NCBI GenBank assembly: GCA_030524135.1 | Contig: JAUNHA010000021.1 | Coordinates: 1 to 37,663, forward strand | DNA from: Eubacteriales bacterium | Lineage (GTDB): Bacteria > Bacillota > Clostridia > Lachnospirales > Lachnospiraceae | Direction of reading: 5' to 3' | Length of the DNA: 37,663 nucleotides | Made by a program: the position numbers and the translations under genes | In this document: in pieces, positions 9,410-17,470 of the stretch | Numbering within the stretch: the first letter of the stretch is position 1 | Layout of the letters: each line of letters starts with the position of its first letter | Notes under the pieces: model-generated | Told to the model about the DNA's origin: nothing | The model's database searches: none | Seen by the model: only the letters and a program-made list of their open reading frames with translations

Positions 9410-11083
9410 TTATCTGCCGCTGATGAAAAGCTTCTTTACTCCCATCGTGGTGAACGGCGTGGTCGCCATGTTATTGACGTAGTCATAGTTGTATGAATGA
9501 ACTGCCTCGTTTACAACCGGGCATACCGGAAGCTCGGAAAGCAGGATCGTCTCCGCCTCTTTGCAGAGCTCAAGGCGCTTTGCCTCATCCATCTCCGCGG
9601 AAGCCTCGCCGATCAGCGCGTCAAACTCTGCGTTCTCCCAGAATGTCGGGATGGAACCGGCGTCAGACTTCATGATCTCAAGCATGGAGATCGGGTCGTT
9701 GTAATCAATTCCCCAGGACATATAAGCCATCTGATAGTCGCCGGAGTTTGTCTTCTGCTGGAAGGTACCCCACTCGTTCTGGTCGAGTACGATGTTCACG
9801 CCGAGCTTCTGCTGATAGATCTGCTGGAAGTACTCACCATAGGTCTTGAGCCACTGGTTCGTGCCGCCGAGCGTAAAGGTTACGGTGATCGTGGACGGAT
9901 CGCTGCCAAGGCCAAGCTCTTCCATACCCTTTAACAGGAGCGCCTTCGGATCCTCGCTCATCGTATCGGTCATCATCTCGCCTGCTGCCTCGCGGTAGTT
10001 GGTATCGCCGAGAGATACGGTAGACGGAACCCAGCCGGTGTACGGCGTCATGTTGCCGAAATAGATCGTCTGGTTTACATCCTCACGATCGATCGCTGCG
10101 GAGAACGCCTTTCTGATGTTCTCGTTCTGGAACAGCGCATCCTTCGTATTGAAGAAGTGATAGCGGATCGTGCTGTTGTCATAGTCAACGCGGCTCACAC
10201 CGTTCTTCTGATCGAAGCGGTCCATCCACTCCCTCGTTCCCGTCGATACAGCATCAAGGGAACCGTTGTCAAAGGAGTTGAAAATTGCCGATTCATCTGT
10301 CAGAATTTTGAAAACCACTTTATCCAGATAAACATTTTCCTGATCATAGTAGTTCTCGTTCTTTACAAGCACGAGCTCGGAGTTGTGTGTCCAGGTATCA
10401 AGCTTGAACGGGCCGTTTCCGATGTACTTGTCAGCATCCGCACCGTAGCTGTCGCCGTACTGCTCGATAAGATCCTGTCTCTGCGGAAGCAGCGCGCGCG
10501 TATCCGTCAGGGAAAGGAAGTACGGGGTCGGGTTCTCAAGCGTGATCTCAAGCGTCTTGTCATCCACTGCCTTTACGCCGAGCTCACTCGGATCCATATC
10601 GCCGCTATTGACAGCCGCTCCGTTCTTGATGCAGGTGATGAGATAGCCGTTCAGGGAGCCGGATGCCGGATCGAGCGTACGCTGGATACCGTATACATAG
10701 TCGGAAGCCGTTACGGCCTGGCCATCGCTCCACTTGTTGTCACGAAGGTGGAAGGTCCATACGCTTCCATCCTCGTTGCTCTCCCAGCTCTCCGCGCCGG
10801 CAGGAATGCGTACGTTCTGTCCGTCCTGCTCATCCATACGGGTCAGCGGCTCCATCGTATTAATCAAAATATTCCAGCCGTAATTGTCATTGCCCTTCGA
10901 GATATCAAGCGTGGAAGGATCTGACATCAGATAGGTATTATAGGTCTGATCCGCATCGAGAACCTTGCCGTCCACGGTTTTCCCCGCGGATGCGCTCGTC
11001 GTCTGTTCGCTTCCTCCGCCGCAGGCTGCAAGCGACAGCGCCATCGTTCCTGCCATGAGGAGTGCCAATGCTCGTTTTTTCAT
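9410..11083 (-). CDS. oppA: Oligopeptide-binding lipoprotein OppA (SBP family 5)
   Basis: A 557-residue family 5 extracellular solute-binding protein. The N-terminus is a lipoprotein signal (MKKR, hydrophobic stretch, lipobox LAAC with Cys21) followed by a Gly/Ser/Thr-rich linker, so it is anchored to the outer face of the membrane. The body has SBP_bac_5 landmarks: the ESWESNEDGSVWTFHLRDN segment near 105-125 and the YNDPISMLEIM segment near 460. It captures peptides for OppBCDF. It starts at 11083 behind a GGAGGG site and a predicted promoter at 11139-11167. The long Asp/Asn-rich binding domain is ordinary for the family; substrate range is not deducible. Confidence 0.93.
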   Translation of the reverse strand: MKKRALALLMAGTMALSLAACGGGSEQTTSASAGKTVDGKVLDADQTYNTYLMSDPSTLDISKGNDNYGWNILINTMEPLTRMDEQDGQNVRIPAGAESWESNEDGSVWTFHLRDNKWSDGQAVTASDYVYGIQRTLDPASGSLNGYLITCIKNGAAVNSGDMDPSELGVKAVDDKTLEITLENPTPYFLSLTDTRALLPQRQDLIEQYGDSYGADADKYIGNGPFKLDTWTHNSELVLVKNENYYDQENVYLDKVVFKILTDESAIFNSFDNGSLDAVSTGTREWMDRFDQKNGVSRVDYDNSTIRYHFFNTKDALFQNENIRKAFSAAIDREDVNQTIYFGNMTPYTGWVPSTVSLGDTNYREAAGEMMTDTMSEDPKALLLKGMEELGLGSDPSTITVTFTLGGTNQWLKTYGEYFQQIYQQKLGVNIVLDQNEWGTFQQKTNSGDYQMAYMSWGIDYNDPISMLEIMKSDAGSIPTFWENAEFDALIGEASAEMDEAKRLELCKEAETILLSELPVCPVVNEAVHSYNYDYVNNMATTPFTTMGVKKLFISGR

Positions 11084-11113
11084 TTCCTTTACTTTCCCTC
11101 CTAAGTTTTAAAG

Positions 11114-11131
11114 TAAACGATAAATTGTTTA
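11114..11131. promoter_or_regulatory. Candidate operator, imperfect palindrome just downstream of the oppA -10 box
   Basis: TAAACGATAAATTGTTTA has perfect 5-base outer arms and pairs at 14 of 18 positions. It lies in the start region of the oppA transcript, where a bound repressor would block initiation. A second, wider inverted repeat (AGTTTTAAAGT at 11104-11114 and ACTTTAAACT at 11151-11160) brackets the -10 box. The nearest regulator gene is the RpiR-family protein immediately upstream; the link is inference. Confidence 0.45.
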
Positions 11132-11138
11132 TGACAAA

Positions 11139-11167
11139 ATTATAGCATTCACTTTAAACTAATGCAA
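11139..11167 (-). promoter_or_regulatory. Predicted sigma-A promoter of the opp operon
   Basis: On the minus strand TTGCAT (11162-11167), a 17-base spacer and a perfect TATAAT (11139-11144) precede oppA by about 55 bases. It lies between the terminator of the regulator gene and the oppA ribosome binding site, so it should drive oppA and, past the hairpin, the whole peptide cluster. Confidence 0.7.
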
Positions 11168-11217
11168 TATGATACACGAAAATGAAATCTTTCTCGCATG
11201 TTTTCGTGATAACCAAC

Positions 11218-11257
11218 AAAAAAACGGCAATTTTTCCGTCTGAAAAACCGCCGTTTT
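11218..11257 (-). terminator. Rho-independent terminator after the RpiR-family regulator
   Basis: On the minus strand AAAACGGC pairs with GCCGTTTT around a loop of about 21 bases that has some internal pairing, and a run of T residues follows. It lies 44 bases beyond the regulator stop and ahead of the oppA promoter, so the regulator and opp are separate transcripts. Confidence 0.7.
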
Positions 11258-11300
11258 CTCTATTTTTTCACAAAAATATTTTTTATTCTGTAAACTTATG

Positions 11301-12194
11301 TTAATTTTCCTGCAGCTGTTTCGGGAAGCTATGTGACCCTTCCTTCCTGATTTCCCTTTTACGCCGCTCCCGTTCGCGCGCTTTCTTCTCGCTCTGCAGA
11401 ATGTTGAGCGCCGAACCGAGCAGGTTCATCAGCATCATAACCGGGGAAAGCGTGTTCAGAAAGCAGCGCGTCGTCGTCGGGACCGTCAGGAGAAAATCCG
11501 CATACTGCGCAAGCTCCGCGTCCTCCCGGTCGGTGATGACAAGCAGCTTTGCCTTTGCCTCCATCGCGTATTTTGCAAGCTTTGTCGTCATGAAATAGTA
11601 GTCCGGAAATGAGATCGCCACGATCAGCGTATCCTTTCCGACCCCTGCGATCAGGCTGTAGGTGCTGTCATTTAGCTCTGTGTTGACCGTTGCCGTAAAA
11701 ATATCCGCATAGGAGAGATAATTTTTCAGAAGCTCCGCAGTAAGATAAGAAAATCCCCGCCCGCAGAGTATGATGCGCCTGTAGGAGAAAAACAGCTCCG
11801 CTGCCTCAAAGATCCGCTTTACATCCACCTTTGACCAGTAGTCCTCAAGCTGGGCGATCTCCTCGACGCCGATCGTATGCAGGAACTGCTCTCTGTCCGT
11901 AAGCTCATAAGCCGGCACCGTCTCGTTATAATCGTTCTTTTCTTCCAGCACATCCGTCTTCTCCGCAATGATCAGCTCCTTGCGGAACTCATACTTGACG
12001 TCATTCAGACCGCCGTAGCCAAGCGCCTGGCACGCGTTCAGAATGGTGATCTCCGTCACCCCGACCCGCCGGCTCAGATCCTTCAGCGTCAGATAAGCCA
12101 TCTCATCCGGATGCATCATCATGTAGTCGGCTACCATCTTCTGCTTTTTGGTCAGTTTTTTTCCTTCCTGTCTGATCGTATCTACAATTCCCAT
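11301..12194 (-). CDS. MurR/RpiR-family transcriptional regulator
   Basis: A 297-residue protein with an N-terminal HTH_6 domain (about 1-77; LTKKQKMVADYMMMHPDEMA, then a helix-turn-helix with RRVGVTEITILNACQALGY). It is followed by a SIS sugar-isomerase-like domain (about 125-250; IILCGRGFSYLTAELLKNYL). RpiR proteins usually sense phosphorylated sugars, but several clostridial ones sit beside peptide or amino-sugar importers. It is 22 bases downstream of the SDR gene, so likely co-transcribed with it, and just upstream of oppA. The GGAGG site is about 13 bases from the ATG, a little far, but no better in-frame start exists. It is a candidate regulator of opp. Confidence 0.85.
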   Translation of the reverse strand: MGIVDTIRQEGKKLTKKQKMVADYMMMHPDEMAYLTLKDLSRRVGVTEITILNACQALGYGGLNDVKYEFRKELIIAEKTDVLEEKNDYNETVPAYELTDREQFLHTIGVEEIAQLEDYWSKVDVKRIFEAAELFFSYRRIILCGRGFSYLTAELLKNYLSYADIFTATVNTELNDSTYSLIAGVGKDTLIVAISFPDYYFMTTKLAKYAMEAKAKLLVITDREDAELAQYADFLLTVPTTTRCFLNTLSPVMMLMNLLGSALNILQSEKKARERERRKREIRKEGSHSFPKQLQEN

Positions 12195-12216
12195 CTTTCC
12201 ATTCTCACCTCCGTCC

Positions 12217-13011
12217 TTATATCCAGCCCCCGTCGAAGCGTATGACCTGTCCCGTCAGATAGATTCCCGCCTCGCAAAGCTGCAGGCAGAGCTCAGCTGC
12301 CTCGCGCGGATCCGCCATGCGTCCCGCCGGTATCTCACACTCCAGCGCCTCCCTTTCTTCAATTGAAAGCTGTCCGTTCATGCTCGTATCAACTGCGCCG
12401 CAGGCAATGGCATTGACCGGAATTCCGCTCGGCGCGAGCTCTTTCCCGAGCGCCCTCGTAAAGGCATTGATCCCGCCCTTGGTCGCCGAATATGCCGCCT
12501 CACAGGAGGCGCCCACAACACCCCAGACAGAGGAAATATTGATGATCCGTCCGCTGTGCGTGCGCAGCATGTGCGGGATCGCTTCATGACAGGTATTAAA
12601 CACCGATCCCAGATTGATATTTACGATACGCGTCCATTCCTCCGGACTCATATCCTGCAGAAGTCCGATATGGGAAATGCCTGCGTTGTTGATCAGAATA
12701 TCGACAGGCTGCAGGAGGCGAAGCTCCTTTGCAGCCCGCGAAAGCTCCAAAAACAGTTCTTTTACAAACTGAAAATCCGACACGTCTCCGGCTGCTGCCA
12801 TACAGACGCCGCCCTTTGCCGCGATCGCACGCGCCGTTTCCATAAGCGCCTCTTCATCGCGCGCATTCAGCACGGTCAGATACCCCCGCTCCGAAAAAAG
12901 CTCCGCGGCTGCGCGTCCGATTCCGCGGGAGGCTCCCGTGATCAGCACGATCTTTTTCTTCGCAGGCCGCACCGATGCCGCATCGATGCCTGAAAACTTC
13001 CAAAGCTCCAT
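12217..13011 (-). CDS. SDR oxidoreductase, likely EF-P 5-aminopentanone reductase (YmfI-like)
   Basis: A 264-residue short-chain dehydrogenase with the NAD(P) loop TGASRGIG (25-32), NNAG (108-111) and the catalytic Ser160/161, Tyr174, Lys178 (YSATK). The SSVWGVVGASCEAAYSATKGG and NAIACGAVDTSMN segments, and the GQVIRFDGGWI end, resemble the Firmicute YmfI group rather than fatty-acid FabG. In Bacillus YmfI reduces 5-aminopentanone on Lys32 of EF-P to 5-aminopentanol. The efp gene in this window keeps that lysine. A roughly 18-residue N-terminal extension precedes the fold; the start at 13011 is supported by AAGGAGG 8 bases upstream. Generic SDR is the alternative; the YmfI assignment is from memory of the family. 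Confidence 0.7.
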   Translation of the reverse strand: MELWKFSGIDAASVRPAKKKIVLITGASRGIGRAAAELFSERGYLTVLNARDEEALMETARAIAAKGGVCMAAAGDVSDFQFVKELFLELSRAAKELRLLQPVDILINNAGISHIGLLQDMSPEEWTRIVNINLGSVFNTCHEAIPHMLRTHSGRIINISSVWGVVGASCEAAYSATKGGINAFTRALGKELAPSGIPVNAIACGAVDTSMNGQLSIEEREALECEIPAGRMADPREAAELCLQLCEAGIYLTGQVIRFDGGWI

Positions 13012-13024
13012 AAGACGCGCCTCC

Positions 13025-14239
13025 TTATCCCTGCATCAGAAACTGCAGGAGCGGGCAGTTGATGATGCCGCCTTTGTTGATCTTTGTCTCCGGATCCAGT
13101 GAGAGCACCATCTTGAAATAATTGTCCCGGATCTTTACGAGCGGCTGGAAGGCCTGTTTTACCGCCTCCTTGTCTTCGATCGTCTCGCAGCAGTTCAGAT
13201 AGGTACGGTCCTCCTGCTTTACGGCCATAAAGTCAATCTGATGTCTGCCCTGCTTCCCAACATATACCTTAAAGCCTCTCGAAAGAAGCTCCATATACAG
13301 AATATTTTCCATTGCGGCCTTTGTGGAAAGCTCCGAGGTCCCGAAGGCTGCATCGCGCATCCCGAGATCGCAGATATAATACTTCTCCTGTGTCTCGAGC
13401 GGCTTGTCATTTTTAATATCATAGCGCGGCACGCGGTAAATCAGCCCCGAATCCATCAGCGCGCTGAGAAAGGAATAGACCGTATCCACCGAGATCGTCA
13501 CGCCCTGCGCCTTCACATAATCCCGGATCGTTTTCGGGGAGAAGGTCTCGCCGATGTGCCCGAGAATAAAATGCATGATCTTGTCGATGTGCGCGATATC
13601 CCTTAGCTTATGGCACTCCACCACATCCTTCAGGAGGATCGCGCGGTAGGTATCACAGAGATAGATCTGGCGCGCGCTGTCGCCACAGTGCATATCATAG
13701 ACCGCAGGCATCGTACCTCTTCTGCGGAAGTCCGCAAACAGCTCCTCCTGCGTACAGCCAGCCAGAAGCTCATCCGTCCTCGCAAGCTCCAGATATTCAC
13801 TGAACACAAGCGGATAGACCTCAATGCGCACATAGCGGTAGGACAGCGCCTTTGCAAAATCATCGCCGAATATCTGCTGATTGGAAGAGATCACGAAAAA
13901 CTCACAGTCATAGCGTTCCATAAGCTGTGAGAGTACCAAAGCCCAGCCCTTGATATCCGGAAGCTCATCAAGGAACACATAGGAATGCCCCTGCATGCTG
14001 TTTAAAAACTCAGACAGCATTTCCATCAGATCCTGCGAAGCCCTGAAATAAGAATATAAAAGGCTCTCAAAATTCAGATAGAGGATGTTCTCCTCCGGCA
14101 CGCCCCCTTCCTTCATTTCATCGATCAGCTGATGAATGATCGTCGTCTTTCCGCAGCGGCGCACGCCGGTAATCAGCTTTACCACATCGCGCCCCACGTA
14201 CATTTCAATCCGTTTCAGATAAAGGTCTCTTTTCAGCAT
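13025..14239 (-). CDS. AAA_14/DUF4143 ATP-binding protein
   Basis: A 404-residue protein of the widespread AAA_14 plus DUF4143 family. Walker A is GVRRCGKTT (25-33) and Walker B YVFLDEL (about 87-93). A sensor-like VISSNQQIF follows near 117, and the C-terminal half (about 195-380) contains the DUF4143 winged-helix and nuclease-like region ending in GRHQIDFMAVKQED. The function is unknown for the family; it is common and multi-copy in gut Clostridia and Bacteroidetes. The start at 14239 has a GGGGG site. It has its own promoter and is followed after 13 bases by the SDR gene, so the three genes down to the RpiR regulator may be one transcript. Confidence 0.85.
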   Translation of the reverse strand: MLKRDLYLKRIEMYVGRDVVKLITGVRRCGKTTIIHQLIDEMKEGGVPEENILYLNFESLLYSYFRASQDLMEMLSEFLNSMQGHSYVFLDELPDIKGWALVLSQLMERYDCEFFVISSNQQIFGDDFAKALSYRYVRIEVYPLVFSEYLELARTDELLAGCTQEELFADFRRRGTMPAVYDMHCGDSARQIYLCDTYRAILLKDVVECHKLRDIAHIDKIMHFILGHIGETFSPKTIRDYVKAQGVTISVDTVYSFLSALMDSGLIYRVPRYDIKNDKPLETQEKYYICDLGMRDAAFGTSELSTKAAMENILYMELLSRGFKVYVGKQGRHQIDFMAVKQEDRTYLNCCETIEDKEAVKQAFQPLVKIRDNYFKMVLSLDPETKINKGGIINCPLLQFLMQG

Positions 14240-14326
14240 CTTTGCCCCCTGTACTTATGTGATCGTTTTACAGCGTTTCCTGAAAAATTATGAGATAAAC
14301 GCCCCGGTGCACTGTATTTTTCTATT

Positions 14327-14355
14327 ATAATAGTATATTTCGCAAAAAATGTCGA
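14327..14355 (-). promoter_or_regulatory. Predicted promoter of the AAA_14 ATPase gene
   Basis: On the minus strand TCGACA (14350-14355), a 17-base spacer and TATTAT (14327-14332), one base off consensus in each box. It is about 88 bases upstream of the ATG, in the divergent region shared with the deacetylase gene. Confidence 0.6.
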
Positions 14356-14387
14356 GTTTTTCCGGCATGGAATAATCAGAAGAAATG

Positions 14388-14396
14388 TGATATACT
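14388..14396 (+). promoter_or_regulatory. Predicted extended -10 promoter of the deacetylase/radical SAM pair
   Basis: TGA-TATACT is an extended -10 element about 109 bases ahead of the deacetylase ATG. No good -35 box is seen at 17 bases, which is tolerable for an extended -10. It faces away from the promoter at 14327-14355. Confidence 0.4.
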
Positions 14397-14504
14397 CTCT
14401 GACAGGGCAAGTTTGGCGTGACACGTCTTCTGCCTCATGCCGCAAAAACAGTACAAGGCGGCACGGACATATCGTTTGATCATTTTATATATGGGGGTAT
14501 TTTT

Positions 14505-15665
14505 ATGACACGCAAAAATCCACAGACTGTTTTAAATACGTTCCGCAGCACTGTTCTTCGCCGGGCAGTCGTATTTGCGGCGGCAATAAGCCTTTTTTCC
14601 GCCTCTCCCGCGTTCGCCGAATGGCAGAATGAGGCAGGAGGTCCTGGCGAGGCTGTCTGGATCTCGGACGGTGCCGATACGGCACAGCCTGCTCCGGGCG
14701 CGAACAATCAGTATCTGACGCCTGACGGAGGCAGCTATACCTATGTAGACGGTCATCCGGTACATGTCACCGGCCCGGACGGAACAGTACAGGAGGCACC
14801 TGCTCCGGGTGCTCCGGAGGCAGAAGGTTCCGGAAATCCGGAGACCGGCGTAACAACACCCGGGGAGACACCGACGCCCGAGGGCAGTGCGCAGACACCT
14901 GAGACCGCGCCGGAAACCTCCTCGGTTCCTGAAACTGTGCCTGAAAGCGTTCCCGAAACTGCCCCGGAAACCACACCCGAAGCCGTACCTGAAACACAGA
15001 ATGCGGGTACAGCTGATACTTCCAATTCCAATCTTGTCATGAGCAACGGACGGCAGCTCGATCTCACGAAGCCCATGATCGCGCTCACCTATGACGACGG
15101 TCCCTATGCGCCGGTCGGAAACCGCATCATGGCCGCAGCCGAGCAGCACAACGGACGCGTGACCTTTTTCATGGTCGGCAGCCGCGTACGCTCCTATACG
15201 ACAGAAGTAAAACGTATGGTCTCCGGCGGACACGAGGTGGCAAACCACACATATGATCACAAATATCTGAATAAACTCGACGCCGCCTCGATCCGTTCAC
15301 AGGTCGTAAAATGCAATGACGTCATCGAAGAGGTCTCCGGCGTGAGACCGACACTCATGCGTCTTCCGGGCGGCAACAAAAATAAGACCGTGCTCTCAAA
15401 CGTCAACATGCCGATCATCCTCTGGAACATCGACACACGCGACTGGGCGACCAAAAATACACAGAGCACGATCAACGCGGTCCTCGGTAAGATAAAGGAC
15501 GGCGACATCGTGCTCATGCATGAGCTCTACAGCTCGACGGCAGCTGCCACGGAGGCGCTCATTCCGGCGCTCGCAAAGCAGGGATTCCAGTTTGTCACGG
15601 TCAGTGAGCTTGCAAAATTCAAGGGAAAGACACTCGGTGCAAACCAGATTTATTATTCTTTATGA
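14505..15665 (+). CDS. Secreted polysaccharide deacetylase (NodB domain)
   Basis: A 386-residue protein starting at ATG 14505 behind GGGGGT; an open frame extends further upstream but has no ribosome site. It has a signal peptide with likely cleavage after Ala38 (AFA|EW). A Pro/Glu/Thr-rich linker (about 97-170, with repeated PET units) follows, then a NodB catalytic domain (about 188-375). Motifs are TYDDGP with Asp197/Asp198, the HTYDH metal pair His248/His252, RLPGG near Arg286, TRDW with Asp313, and LMHE with His339. All catalytic residues are present, so it is probably an active peptidoglycan N-acetylglucosamine or similar deacetylase on the cell surface. The stop overlaps the start of the radical SAM gene. 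Confidence 0.92.
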   Translation: MTRKNPQTVLNTFRSTVLRRAVVFAAAISLFSASPAFAEWQNEAGGPGEAVWISDGADTAQPAPGANNQYLTPDGGSYTYVDGHPVHVTGPDGTVQEAPAPGAPEAEGSGNPETGVTTPGETPTPEGSAQTPETAPETSSVPETVPESVPETAPETTPEAVPETQNAGTADTSNSNLVMSNGRQLDLTKPMIALTYDDGPYAPVGNRIMAAAEQHNGRVTFFMVGSRVRSYTTEVKRMVSGGHEVANHTYDHKYLNKLDAASIRSQVVKCNDVIEEVSGVRPTLMRLPGGNKNKTVLSNVNMPIILWNIDTRDWATKNTQSTINAVLGKIKDGDIVLMHELYSSTAAATEALIPALAKQGFQFVTVSELAKFKGKTLGANQIYYSL

Positions 15666-16603
15666 TGACACAGAACCAACATCCAATCGAAGAATATCTC
15701 TCCTGCCGGCTCTGCCCGCGTGCCTGCGGGGTAAACCGGTATAAGACAACGGGTTTTTGCGGCGCGGGTACGGTACCAAAGCTTGCGCGCGCCGCGCTCC
15801 ATCTGTGGGAGGAGCCTTGCATCAGCGGAAAGCGCGGCAGCGGCGCGGTCTTTTTCTCCGGCTGCACGCTGCGCTGCTGCTTCTGCCAGAATTTTTCCCT
15901 GAGCCATGAAAATTTCGGCAGGGAGCTGCCCGGAGCAGACGGCGGAGTTTCTTCCCTCTCGGATATTTTCCTCCGGCTTCAGGACGAAGGCGCGGAAACG
16001 CTCAACCTCGTAACGCCGACCCAGTATCTCCCGACAGTCCTGCGTTCGCTCGACCGGGTAAAACACCGCCTCTCCATTCCAATCGTCCTGAACTGCGGCG
16101 GATATGAGACCGTAGAAACGATCCGCTTGCTTAACGGCTACATCGACGTCTATCTGCCTGACTTCAAATATGCTGACAGCGCTCCGGCAAAGCGCTACTC
16201 CGCTGCCAAAGACTATCCGGAGCGGGCGCTCGCCGCCCTCACGGAGATGATCGCACAGTGCGGAGAGGAGGAGATCGACACACCGCCGGAAGGCGAGATC
16301 TTAAAGCGCGGCGTCATCATCCGCCACATGGTGCTCCCGTCCCTCAGAAAAGACAGCATTACCGTACTGAATCTCCTGCATGATACGCTGCCGGAACATC
16401 ACTGGCTCCTAAGCCTTATGAGCCAGTACACGCCGTTTTATAAAGCAGCGCTGTTTCCGGAAATCAACCGCAGACTGACGAGCTTTGAATATGACAGCGT
16501 CCTGAAAGAAGCACGGCGCCTTGATCTGCGCGGCTATATGCAGGCGCGCACGAGCGCAAAGGAAGAATATACGCCGCCGTTTGATTTAAGCGGCGTCCCT
16601 TAA
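15662..16603 (+). CDS. Radical SAM protein, PflA-like (COG1313)
   Basis: A 313-residue radical SAM protein annotated in many genomes as a putative pyruvate formate-lyase activating enzyme. The 4Fe-4S/SAM motif is Cys68-x3-Cys72-x2-Cys75 (GCTLRCCFCQN). An N-terminal zinc-ribbon-like set of Cys (CRLCPRACGVNRYKTTGFC, about 15-33) precedes it, as in this subgroup. The core contains NLVTPTQYLPTV and VLNCGGYETVE. The true substrate of this subgroup is not established. The start overlaps the deacetylase stop (ATGA) and there are two consecutive ATGs; the first is used here. No partner glycyl-radical enzyme is in the window. Confidence 0.88.
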   Translation: MMTQNQHPIEEYLSCRLCPRACGVNRYKTTGFCGAGTVPKLARAALHLWEEPCISGKRGSGAVFFSGCTLRCCFCQNFSLSHENFGRELPGADGGVSSLSDIFLRLQDEGAETLNLVTPTQYLPTVLRSLDRVKHRLSIPIVLNCGGYETVETIRLLNGYIDVYLPDFKYADSAPAKRYSAAKDYPERALAALTEMIAQCGEEEIDTPPEGEILKRGVIIRHMVLPSLRKDSITVLNLLHDTLPEHHWLLSLMSQYTPFYKAALFPEINRRLTSFEYDSVLKEARRLDLRGYMQARTSAKEEYTPPFDLSGVP

Positions 16604-16638
16604 TCAAAAGCGGTTCCTTACAGTCATAAGATCCGGTT

Positions 16639-17253
16639 TTATAACAAACGAAATAGCTGAACTAGTTCATGCGAGTTGCCATCTGTTCCGGCAGCTCGTT
16701 TTATATTAAATCTTTGAAAATGATTTTCCTGATAAAAATCTAACAGTGCCTCTTTATCCTCAGCTTCCAAAAAAACTACCATGCCACCAGCAGAGTACTG
16801 AAGCTTTTTCAGCTGCGACCATGCAAGTCCTAAAAGATGTTTTCCCTGTATTCTTTCATTTACACAACGAGTGTAATTCTTACCAATTTGTGCAATCAAA
16901 AATGCAGACGAAGTATATGTTCCGGTTATTTCATCCAACTTACTAACTCTCTGTAGTTTTCGTTTAACTGAATTGCTTACGATATTTCCATTAATTGTGA
17001 TAGGTTTCAGCGCTATTGTAAAATAGCCCAGAAGTGCTGCATCTTCATTTGAATAAACAAGATATGTAACAGATTGGCTCTTTTTCGTAAATTCAATCGC
17101 ATTGTTTTTCAAAAATCTTTCAACATCTGTATTCCTCGGACAAGAAAAATCGGAGATTGCTTCATGCAGGTCCGCTTCTCCGATTTCATCACAATCTTTC
17201 TGTCCGAAATAATCACGAATGTTGACATAAAAGTATTTCTTCAGATCATCCAT
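16639..17253 (-). CDS. GNAT-like acetyltransferase, possible toxin of a two-gene module
   Basis: A 204-residue protein with the look of a GNAT acyltransferase: strand-rich middle (VTYLVYSNEDAALLGYFTIAL near 62-82), then a helix preceded by a degenerate acetyl-CoA loop (RIQGKHLLGLAW, 135-146, where the usual Gly-x-Gly is altered). VVFLEAEDKEALLDFYQENHFQRFN (159-183) is the typical last GNAT strand-helix-strand. The gene is clearly A+T-richer than its neighbours and overlaps the 63-aa gene upstream by 8 bases. The size, order and overlap resemble GNAT toxin-antitoxin operons such as TacAT, which acetylate aminoacyl-tRNA. The toxin role is inference; it could be another acetyltransferase. Confidence 0.7.
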   Translation of the reverse strand: MDDLKKYFYVNIRDYFGQKDCDEIGEADLHEAISDFSCPRNTDVERFLKNNAIEFTKKSQSVTYLVYSNEDAALLGYFTIALKPITINGNIVSNSVKRKLQRVSKLDEITGTYTSSAFLIAQIGKNYTRCVNERIQGKHLLGLAWSQLKKLQYSAGGMVVFLEAEDKEALLDFYQENHFQRFNIKRAAGTDGNSHELVQLFRLL

Positions 17254-17437
17254 TCGCTGCTTTTCCTTTCAGCTTAAGCATTAAAGCCTTGATTTCTTTC
17301 GGATCTGTCATCTGCTGACCCAGTACCGGAAGCGGAGATGCATGCACATTGACGGCTTTTTCCAGAGCATCTGCAAATTCCTCCACGTCTTTTTTGTCCG
17401 AAATAAAGAAATTCTTTATAATACTTGACGTTGCCAT
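17246..17437 (-). CDS. 63-aa small protein, possible antitoxin partner of the GNAT protein
   Basis: The start is the ATG at 17437, 8 bases after a perfect AAGGAGG; codons further upstream lack a ribosome site. The 63-residue product begins MATSSIIKNFFISDKKDVEE and has an acidic helix (EEFADALEKAV), a Pro-containing middle and a basic helical C-terminus (EIKALMLKLKGKAANG). I do not recognise a DNA-binding fold with certainty; the N-terminus could be a ribbon that pairs in a dimer. The 8-base overlap with the following GNAT gene, shared low G+C and the palindromic site upstream make an antitoxin or co-regulator the best guess. Confidence 0.65.
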   Translation of the reverse strand: MATSSIIKNFFISDKKDVEEFADALEKAVNVHASPLPVLGQQMTDPKEIKALMLKLKGKAANG

Positions 17438-17470
17438 TTTAAACACCTCCTTATCAAAAATTATATATTA

